Source: JBLMZW01 sp050259035
GTDB taxonomy: Bacteria; Bacillota; Syntrophomonadia; Syntrophomonadales; DTU052
Length of the DNA: 5,942 nucleotides
Direction: 5' to 3'
Assembly (NCBI GenBank): GCA_050259035.1
Contig: JBLMZW010000220.1
Coordinates: forward strand, 1 to 5,942
Shown here: positions 1 to 4,552 of the stretch, piece after piece
How the letters are laid out: each line of letters opens with the position of its first letter
How positions within the stretch are numbered: position 1 is the stretch's first letter
Position numbers and translations under genes: made by a program
Notes under the pieces: generated by a model
Databases searched by the model: none
Told to the model about the DNA's origin: nothing
The model's input: the letters and a program-made list of their open reading frames with translations, nothing else

Positions 1-828
1 GTAATAATAAAGGCTATCTTTATGTTGCGGGAGCTGCTTTTCCCTGAATATTATGGACAGCGGCAGTTATTAAGTACAACCATTGAATACCATGTAGGTG
101 ATCTGTTAATTAAAATATACAATGTCCTGCATGAACAAATTGTTTTGGCTTTAACGTATCAAGCTATAGCGAAGAAAGACTCTCCGGAGGATATTTCGGA
201 AAAGGCCGATAAGATTATTTATCAGTTTTTAAGCACGATTCCTGAACTGAGACGCAGCATTGAACTGGATGCTCAGGCAGCCTTTGATGGCGACCCGGCA
301 GCGGTTGACAAAGATGAGATAATGTTTGCCTACCCGGGAGTTTTCGCGATCAGTGTTTATCGTTTAGCCCACGAATTGCAGATTCTTTCAGTGCCGTTAA
401 TACCCAGAATCATGACTGAGTATGCCCATAGTGTGACCGGAATCGATATCCACCCCGGGGCTACGATCGGCAAGAGTTTTTTCATTGATCACGGAACCGG
501 AGTAGTAATTGGTGAAACAACCACGGTGGGCAACAATGTTAAAATTTATCAGGGGGTAACATTGGGCGGATTATCTACCCGTGAAGGTCAAAATCTGCGG
601 GGGGTTAAACGTCATCCGACTATTGAAGACGATGTTACTTTATATTCTGGTGCCTCTATTCTGGGCGGTGAAACCGTAATCGGTAAAGGAGTCGTCGTGG
701 GCAGCAATGTTTTCCTGACCAGATCCGTGCCGGCTGGCACCAAAGTGAGTCTTAAGACCCCGGATCTGATCTTCAAGGGGAGCCCTACCGATAATTCCAA
801 TCAAGAAACTGTCGAACTGGATATTTAA
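1..828 (+). CDS. epsC: Serine O-acetyltransferase (EpsC/CysE type), 5' end outside window
   Basis: It transfers acetyl from acetyl-CoA to L-serine, giving O-acetylserine, the cytosolic precursor of cysteine. The frame is open to base 1 (VIIKAIF precedes the Met at 22). That Met has no ribosome binding site, and the LRELLFPEYYG motif after it normally lies well inside EpsC-type proteins, so the true start is upstream. Counting from the Met at 22, an alpha-helical N-terminal domain carries GDPAA (90-94) and YPGVFAISVYRLAHEL (104-119). A left-handed beta-helix of hexapeptide repeats follows from about 140 (TGIDIHPGATIG). It holds the catalytic-site DHGTG (156-160), GVTLGG (178-183) and KRHP (His198); Asp156, His157 and His198 correspond to the known catalytic and substrate residues of CysE. 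The protein ends in ELDI, and a C-terminal Ile is what docks CysE into cysteine synthase. The family call is very secure; only the missing N-terminus is unknown. Confidence 0.95.
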   Translation, partial: VIIKAIFMLRELLFPEYYGQRQLLSTTIEYHVGDLLIKIYNVLHEQIVLALTYQAIAKKDSPEDISEKADKIIYQFLSTIPELRRSIELDAQAAFDGDPAAVDKDEIMFAYPGVFAISVYRLAHELQILSVPLIPRIMTEYAHSVTGIDIHPGATIGKSFFIDHGTGVVIGETTTVGNNVKIYQGVTLGGLSTREGQNLRGVKRHPTIEDDVTLYSGASILGGETVIGKGVVVGSNVFLTRSVPAGTKVSLKTPDLIFKGSPTDNSNQETVELDI

Positions 829-853
829 AAAACCTATGTTATTGTACTATCAG

Positions 854-881
854 ACCCCGGGTGCTAGAGCCCGGGGTTTTT
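854..881 (+). terminator. Intrinsic terminator after the serine acetyltransferase gene
   Basis: The arms ACCCCGGG (854-861) and CCCGGGGT (870-877) form a perfect 8-bp GC-rich stem with an 8-nt loop, followed by a run of five T (877-881). It lies 25 bases after the stop codon and separates this gene from the pdxS transcript. Confidence 0.93.
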
Positions 882-968
882 AATTTCCGCTGCCTTTCCT
901 AATATCGCGAGAGCTTTGAGTCCGTTGCTGCACAAGCTCAACCAGTACTGAACATTTTCCAAAACAGG

Positions 969-997
969 TTGACAACACATTAAAGATAGATTAGATT
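969..997 (+). promoter_or_regulatory. Probable sigma-A promoter of pdxS
   Basis: A perfect -35 box TTGACA (969-974) is followed, after exactly 17 bases, by TAGATT (992-997), which matches the -10 consensus at four of six positions. It would start RNA near 1004 and give a leader of about 65 nt before the pdxS GTG. It lies downstream of a clear terminator and upstream of a co-oriented gene, as expected. The -35 box overlaps the right arm of a short inverted repeat (CAACC 939-943, GGTTG 967-971). A second one (GAGCTT 911-916, AAGCTC 934-939) lies upstream. Both are short enough to be chance. I see no recognisable riboswitch in the leader. Confidence 0.6.
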
Positions 998-1054
998 GTA
1001 ACAAACCATAGTTAACCGATAGGAATTATAATAATGGAAGCAAATACTGATTTA

Positions 1055-1062
1055 AGGGAGGA
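1055..1062 (+). promoter_or_regulatory. Ribosome binding site fixing the GTG start of pdxS
   Basis: AGGGAGGA lies 6 bases before the GTG at 1069. This strong Shine-Dalgarno sequence makes GTG the start, although no ATG is present at the expected N-terminus. The site sits inside a ten-residue upstream reading frame (1034-1066). Confidence 0.85.
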
Positions 1063-1068
1063 TTAATT

Positions 1069-1971
1069 GTGGCACGGGACTTAAATAAAACTAAGAAAGG
1101 CACTCTTTCAGTTAAAAAGGGATTAGCCCAGATGCTAAAAGGCGGGGTGATTATGGATGTCACTACCCCGGAACAGGCAAAAATCGCGCAGGAGGCTGGA
1201 GCCTGCGCGGTAATGGCCCTGGAAAGAGTTCCGGCAGATATAAGGGCTACGGGCGGAGTCGCCCGTATGGCCGATCCCACTATTATTCTTCGGATAATGG
1301 AGGCCGTTAGCATCCCGGTCATGGCCAAATGCCGAATAGGACATTTTGTAGAGGCTCAAATTCTGGAATCCTTAGGGATCGACTATATCGACGAAAGTGA
1401 AGTCTTAACCCCGGCAGATGAGCGCTTCCATGTAAATAAAGATAAGTTCAGCGTGCCTTTCGTTTGCGGAGCCAGAAACCTGGGTGAAGCCTTACGGAGA
1501 ATAGGTGAGGGGGCCGCTATGATCAGAACCAAAGGCGAGCCCGGAACGGGCAATGTGGTGGAGGCGGTTAGGCATATGCGTCAGGTTATGGATGAAGTAC
1601 GCTGGCTTAAGGGGCTGCCGGCAGAGGAGTTGATGACAGCGGCCAAGGAACTGCAGGCACCGTATGATTTGGTCGTTAATGTTGCCAGAACCGGGCAATT
1701 GCCGGTGGTTAATTTTTCAGCTGGCGGCATTGCCACGCCGGCGGATGCGGCATTGATGATGCAGCTTGGAGCTGACGGCAACTTTGTTGGATCAGGTATT
1801 TTCAAATCCAGTGACCCGGTAAAGAGGGCTCGTGCCATTGTGGCGGCTACAACCTATTATGACGATCCCAAAGTATTGGCCGAAGTATCACACGACCTGG
1901 GAGAAGCCATGCCCGGATTAGAGATATTAACCATTGCTCCGGAAGAGAGAATGCAGGATCGCGGATGGTAA
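1069..1971 (+). CDS. pdxS: Pyridoxal 5'-phosphate synthase subunit PdxS
   Basis: PdxS is the synthase subunit of the DXP-independent vitamin B6 pathway. It condenses ribose 5-phosphate, glyceraldehyde 3-phosphate and ammonia, the last supplied by the glutaminase PdxT, to make PLP in the cytosol. The 300-residue product is full length (B. subtilis PdxS has 294), with a few extra residues in the N-terminal tail. It is a single (beta/alpha)8 barrel. KGGVIMDV (24-31) holds Asp30. PVMAKCRIGH (83-92) holds Lys87, the equivalent of the substrate-binding Lys81 of B. subtilis. RTKGEPGTGN (153-162) holds Lys155, the equivalent of Lys149. The phosphate-site motifs NFSAGGIATPADAALM (215-230) and GADGNFVGSGIFKS (234-247) and the terminal ERMQDRGW are intact. 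The start is GTG, with a strong Shine-Dalgarno sequence. The usual neighbour pdxT does not follow; a membrane-protein gene begins 47 bases downstream. Confidence 0.98.
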   Translation: MARDLNKTKKGTLSVKKGLAQMLKGGVIMDVTTPEQAKIAQEAGACAVMALERVPADIRATGGVARMADPTIILRIMEAVSIPVMAKCRIGHFVEAQILESLGIDYIDESEVLTPADERFHVNKDKFSVPFVCGARNLGEALRRIGEGAAMIRTKGEPGTGNVVEAVRHMRQVMDEVRWLKGLPAEELMTAAKELQAPYDLVVNVARTGQLPVVNFSAGGIATPADAALMMQLGADGNFVGSGIFKSSDPVKRARAIVAATTYYDDPKVLAEVSHDLGEAMPGLEILTIAPEERMQDRGW

Positions 1972-2004
1972 AAGTTGATCAGTATCTACAATCAATTTAA
2001 CAAC

Positions 2005-2012
2005 GAGGAGGA
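2005..2012 (+). promoter_or_regulatory. Ribosome binding site deciding the start of the membrane-protein gene
   Basis: GAGGAGGA lies 6 bases before the ATG at 2019. The second in-frame ATG at 2028 would be 15 bases away, so the first ATG (METMTHYM) is preferred. Confidence 0.8.
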
Positions 2013-2018
2013 ATTATC

Positions 2019-2519
2019 ATGGAGACTATGACTCATTACATGCAGCTGCTGACAGAGAACCAACCCTGGAACCTTATTATTTTTATGGTTATTCCGGTTG
2101 TTGCTGCAGAAACTATTGCCATTACTGAACTTTTTATTCTATTTAGTCGTGAACTTCATGGGTCTTTGCGTAAGATCAATCGCGTTACCGGTATTATAGG
2201 TGGGATTTATTTTCTGGGCATATTCATTTACCTTTTGGTGAATGCAGTAATTCCGCTTACCGTCAGCGGCGAATGGCGAGGACCAGCGGATATCATTGCA
2301 GTGGGGTCTTACCTATCGGGGGTTATACCGCTTTTGGGAATGACTCTTCTAGAGACTGGTTTTATAGGTAGAAACCGAACCGATGAAGAAAAATTAAAGC
2401 TTCATGCAACCTTTGTAGCTGTTTTTCTGGTAGTTGCACATGTTGCGATGATCTTTGGGATGCTCAATCCATCTGTTCTGGGTTATGGAGCGGTACAAAT
2501 GCCACCAATGAACATGTAA
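2019..2519 (+). CDS. Small four-helix membrane protein of unknown function
   Basis: The function is unknown. The 166 residues show four hydrophobic segments at about 19-42, 56-80, 89-112 and 129-152. Basic residues cluster in the first loop (SRELHGSLRKINR, 43-55) and the third (RNRTDEEKLK), so by the positive-inside rule both ends should face outside. Polar residues sit in or beside the helices: Glu31 and Glu37 in helix 1, His129 and His141 in helix 4, plus His6 and His47. The C-terminus is Met-rich (QMPPMNM, 160-166). This pattern would suit metal or haem binding, but no known motif proves it. The N-terminal NQPWNLIIFMVIPV block resembles a conserved uncharacterised family that I recall, unverified, as DUF6803. 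The gene lies 47 bases after pdxS and 67 before thiI with no terminator between, so it is probably co-transcribed with both. That the gene is real is secure. Confidence 0.85.
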   Translation: METMTHYMQLLTENQPWNLIIFMVIPVVAAETIAITELFILFSRELHGSLRKINRVTGIIGGIYFLGIFIYLLVNAVIPLTVSGEWRGPADIIAVGSYLSGVIPLLGMTLLETGFIGRNRTDEEKLKLHATFVAVFLVVAHVAMIFGMLNPSVLGYGAVQMPPMNM

Positions 2520-2521
2520 TG

Positions 2522-2564
2522 TCAGGTTATGAACAGAGAATATGAACTCTATTGTATGACCTGA
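2522..2564 (+). repeat. Imperfect hairpin and iterated TATGAAC motif before thiI
   Basis: TCAGGT (2522-2527) pairs with ACCTGA (2559-2564). The stem can be extended inward by TATG against TATG with two wobble pairs. An inner AGAG (2535-2538) pairs with CTCT (2547-2550). The same stretch contains TATGAAC at 2528 and 2541 and TATGACC at 2555, a 13-14 base period. No T-run follows, so it is not a normal terminator. It ends 22 bases before the thiI ATG. It could be an RNA processing or attenuation element, a protein site, or chance. Confidence 0.45.
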
Positions 2565-2586
2565 ATCAGTCCAACTGAGGTGAAAT

Positions 2587-3744
2587 ATGTTTGATTCAAT
2601 ATTAATAAGATACGGCGAAATCGGCCTTAAAGGTGACAACCGGGGTTTCTTTGAGCAGACCCTGGTACAGAATATCCAGTTTGACCTAAAGGGATTGGAT
2701 TACAACATTACGAGAAGTTCAGGCCGAATCATGGTTAGGACTGATGGTGATAATGATGAGATTATTGAGAGACTGAGGAAGGTCTTTGGAATAGTTTCCG
2801 TTAGTCCGGTAAAAACTACAGGCTTAAACCTTGATGCTATTATAAATGCTTGTTCAGAGGTTATTGAAGTCAACGATGTTAAAACAGGTACCTTTAAGGT
2901 TGAAACCAGGCGAGCCAATAAGAATTTTCCTATGACTTCGCCCGAAGTAAGTAGCCAGGTCGGTGGTGCTTTGTTAGCTCGTCACGGTTATTTAAAGGTA
3001 GATGTTCACGATCCTGACGTAACCGTAAGTATTGAAATAAGAAATAAAGAAGCCTCCATATACAGCTCGTACATCCCAGGCCCGGGCGGATTGCCGGTTG
3101 GGGTCAGCGGCAAAGGGCTGCTGCTTCTTTCGGGAGGCATAGACAGCCCAGTCGCTGGCTGGATGTCCATGAAACGAGGAATCAAAATATCAGCCATTCA
3201 TTTTCATAGTTTTCCCTTTACCAGTGAACGAGCCAAATTGAAAGTAATTAAACTAGCGGAAAAATTGGCAGATTACAACCAGACTTTAAAACTGTTTTTG
3301 GTCAATATCACCGAAATCCAGGAGACTATTCTCCGGCAATGCCCGGAGAAATATAGAGTAACTATTCTAAGGCGCATGATGTTACGCATTGCAGAAAGAA
3401 TAGCAGAGAGCAACGGAGTCCAAGCTTTAATTACTGGCGAAAGCTTAGGGCAGGTGGCGAGCCAAACTATCGAAAGTATGAGTGTAATTGGCAAAGCGTG
3501 TAACTTGTTGATTCTAAAACCTTTAACAGGAATGGACAAGGTTGAGATTATTAAAATTGCTAAAGCAATTGAAACTTACGAAACATCGATTATGCCATAT
3601 GAGGATTGCTGTTCTTTATTTTTACCCAAACATCCAGTTACCAGGCCAACCCTGCAACGAGTTTTGGAGGCGGAAAAGGCTGCGGCATGGGATGACCCGC
3701 TTCGGGATGCCATAGCAAACGTTGAGATCGTAGATTTTGAATAG
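2587..3744 (+). CDS. thiI: tRNA 4-thiouridine synthase / sulfurtransferase ThiI
   Basis: ThiI adenylates U8 of tRNA and replaces the oxygen with sulfur to make 4-thiouridine. In many bacteria it also serves synthesis of the thiamine thiazole. The product has 385 residues. An N-terminal ferredoxin-like domain (about 1-60, opening ILIRYGEIGLKGDNRG) is followed by a THUMP domain (about 60-165). A PP-loop ATP pyrophosphatase domain comes next, with SGGIDSP at 182-188 after LPVGVSGKGLLLL, then TGESLGQVASQT (283-294). PYEDCC (337-342) and PKHPVTRPTL follow; Cys341 or Cys342 probably corresponds to the catalytic Cys344 of E. coli. There is no C-terminal rhodanese domain, as in Bacillus-type ThiI, so sulfur should come directly from a cysteine desulfurase, which is not encoded beside it. 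GAGGTGA (2577-2583) precedes the ATG. Probably the last gene of the pdxS transcript. Confidence 0.97.
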   Translation: MFDSILIRYGEIGLKGDNRGFFEQTLVQNIQFDLKGLDYNITRSSGRIMVRTDGDNDEIIERLRKVFGIVSVSPVKTTGLNLDAIINACSEVIEVNDVKTGTFKVETRRANKNFPMTSPEVSSQVGGALLARHGYLKVDVHDPDVTVSIEIRNKEASIYSSYIPGPGGLPVGVSGKGLLLLSGGIDSPVAGWMSMKRGIKISAIHFHSFPFTSERAKLKVIKLAEKLADYNQTLKLFLVNITEIQETILRQCPEKYRVTILRRMMLRIAERIAESNGVQALITGESLGQVASQTIESMSVIGKACNLLILKPLTGMDKVEIIKIAKAIETYETSIMPYEDCCSLFLPKHPVTRPTLQRVLEAEKAAAWDDPLRDAIANVEIVDFE

Positions 3745-3788
3745 GCGGTCAGAATTAAATGGATAACAATGAAAGGTTAATTCAAATG

Positions 3789-3831
3789 GTGAAGGGGGAG
3801 AGTATAAAACTGTCCCCTTTCCACTGTTTTT
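3789..3831 (+). terminator. Probable intrinsic terminator after thiI
   Basis: GTG-AAGGGG (3789-3797) pairs with CCCCTT (3814-3819) and, past a two-base bulge, CCAC (3821-3824). A wobble pair can close the 14-nt loop. TGTTTTT (3825-3831) follows at once. It sits 45 bases after the thiI stop and before the next promoter. The bulge makes it weaker than the 854 terminator. The loop bases AGAGTAT (3799-3805) can instead pair with ATACTCT (3833-3839). Confidence 0.65.
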
Positions 3832-3848
3832 CATACTCTAGTAGACTG

Positions 3849-3869
3849 TTCGGAATTATCTTGACCGAA
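3849..3869. promoter_or_regulatory. Dyad TTCGG-N11-CCGAA over the -35 region of the Rrf2 gene
   Basis: Perfect 5-bp arms at 3849-3853 and 3865-3869 are separated by 11 bases. They overlap the candidate -35 box TTGACC. Rrf2 regulators are usually autoregulated and bind dyads near their own promoter, so this is a candidate operator. I cannot match it to a known IscR or CymR consensus. Confidence 0.4.
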
Positions 3870-3890
3870 ACCCCAGCACGGTGCTAGGCT
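3861..3890 (+). promoter_or_regulatory. Candidate promoter of the Rrf2 regulator gene
   Basis: TTGACC (3861-3866) matches the -35 box at five of six positions. After 18 bases comes TAGGCT (3885-3890), a poor -10 box but preceded by TGC, an extended -10 feature. A better-looking TATAAA (3890-3895) lies 23 bases from TTGACC, too far for normal spacing. A weak core is common for promoters controlled by the protein that they make. The exact start is uncertain. Confidence 0.4.
3872..3888. promoter_or_regulatory. Palindrome CCCAGCACGGTGCTAGG in the promoter spacer
   Basis: AGCAC and GTGCT flank a central G at 3880. Past one mismatch, two further pairs (CC and GG) extend the symmetry, giving 7 of 8 matched pairs in 17 bases. 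It lies between the candidate -35 and -10 boxes, where a bound protein would block RNA polymerase. It is a candidate operator, possibly for the downstream regulator itself. Confidence 0.4.
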
Positions 3891-3915
3891 ATAAACGTAG
3901 CTGGAGGTGTAAGGA

Positions 3916-4359
3916 ATGAAGCTTTCAACCAAAGGACGATATGGATTAAGGGCAATGCTAGACATGGCCCTGCATATGGATGATGGTCCGATAACGGTTC
4001 ATAGTATTGCGGAACGTGAGAATTTGTCAGATCGGTACCTTGAACAGCTTTTAGTGCCTCTGAAAAAAACAGGTTTGATTAAGAGTGTACGTGGAGCCCA
4101 GGGTGGTTATGTATTGGGTAAGGAACCTAAAAATATTACGGTTGGAGAAGTAATTCGCGCGCTTGAAGGGCCAATTGCTCCAGTTGATTGTGTGAGTGAG
4201 GAGTTCCCCGATGAGTGTGCCCGAGCGGATTTTTGTGTCACCCGTTTGATATGGGCCAAACTTCGCGATTCCATAGCCGAGGTTCTGGATTCATACAATC
4301 TTGAAGACTTGATGAATGAGTCGAAAGCTCTCTCTGAACGAAACATGTACTATATATAA
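3916..4359 (+). CDS. Rrf2-family transcriptional regulator, IscR-like
   Basis: This DNA-binding regulator has 147 residues, a normal Rrf2 length. The start MKLSTKGRYGLRAMLDMALH is typical. A winged helix-turn-helix spans about 25-70, with recognition-helix region LSDRYLEQLLVPLKKTGLI (37-55) and wing RGAQGGYVLGK (59-69). A cysteine region follows at Cys92, Cys101 and Cys107 (C-X8-C-X5-C), then a dimerisation helix. In E. coli IscR, three cysteines spaced C-X5-C-X5-C bind a [2Fe-2S] cluster; here the first gap is wider, a pattern I associate with Firmicute IscR-like proteins. CymR, the cysteine regulator, lacks this triad, so Fe-S sensing is the better guess. GGAGGTG (3903-3909) lies 6 bases before the ATG. 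It is apparently monocistronic here; the iscS and iscU genes that often follow such regulators are absent, and the next gene is convergent. Confidence 0.92.
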   Translation: MKLSTKGRYGLRAMLDMALHMDDGPITVHSIAERENLSDRYLEQLLVPLKKTGLIKSVRGAQGGYVLGKEPKNITVGEVIRALEGPIAPVDCVSEEFPDECARADFCVTRLIWAKLRDSIAEVLDSYNLEDLMNESKALSERNMYYI

Positions 4360-4425
4360 AAATGTATGATGTATTTACATGGATGCAGGTCAACTGGGTT
4401 CCATTCCTGAAGCGAACGCGGATTC

Positions 4426-4450
4426 TGCCGTTGGGCCCTCCAAAATGGCA
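4426..4450. repeat. Hairpin in the convergent gap between rrf2 and gerC
   Basis: TGCCG-TTGG (4426-4434) pairs with CC-AA-TGGCA (4440-4450), with one G-T wobble and a two-base A bulge, around a GCCCT loop. Neither side has a T-run, so it is at most a weak or factor-assisted transcription stop. The rest of the 193-base gap (4360-4552) holds no gene that I can support. Confidence 0.35.
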
Positions 4451-4510
4451 ATAATTATACATCCAGTACCCCAAGCTTGTTTTTAATATTTATTGAAAAC
4501 CGTTGGCAAA

Positions 4511-4546
4511 TGTAAAAGAAGGAAATCGTAAAAATGGCAGCGATTT
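4511..4546 (-). terminator. Weak candidate terminator after the Ger(x)C gene
   Basis: On the minus strand AAATCG and CGATTT (complement of 4541-4546 and 4523-4528) form a 6-bp stem with a 12-nt loop, followed by CCTTCTTTTA. It sits just after the gerC stop, in the right place, but the stem is AT-rich and the T-run is interrupted. Confidence 0.35.
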
Positions 4547-4552
4547 TGATGT

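Noticed and set aside
22..24. ATG at 22 as the true start of the serine acetyltransferase
   Set aside because: No ribosome binding site lies upstream, the frame is open to the window edge, and the family has a longer N-terminus.
2520..2586. A thiamine (TPP) riboswitch before thiI
   Set aside because: The gap is only 67 bases and lacks the conserved CTGAGA-type core.
3622..3834. 70-residue minus-strand frame across the thiI end and terminator
   Set aside because: It mostly mirrors thiI coding sequence, lacks a ribosome binding site, and shows no domain.
3759..3887. 42-residue frame after thiI beginning MDNNERLIQMVKG
   Set aside because: It runs through the thiI terminator and both promoter dyads, has only a poor AGGCGG upstream, and its sequence resembles no protein that I know.
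4369..4380. Short palindrome ATGTA-TT-TACAT after the Rrf2 gene
   Set aside because: Five AT-rich pairs with a two-base gap cannot fold well and are expected by chance in such sequence.
4362..4454. 30-residue frame starting MYDVFTWMQV just after the Rrf2 stop
   Set aside because: It has no Shine-Dalgarno sequence and an odd Trp- and Pro-rich composition; only the 2-base gap to the previous stop favours it.
4472..4484. CAAGCTTG followed by TTTTT as a terminator for the Rrf2 gene
   Set aside because: The palindrome has no loop, so it cannot form a hairpin.
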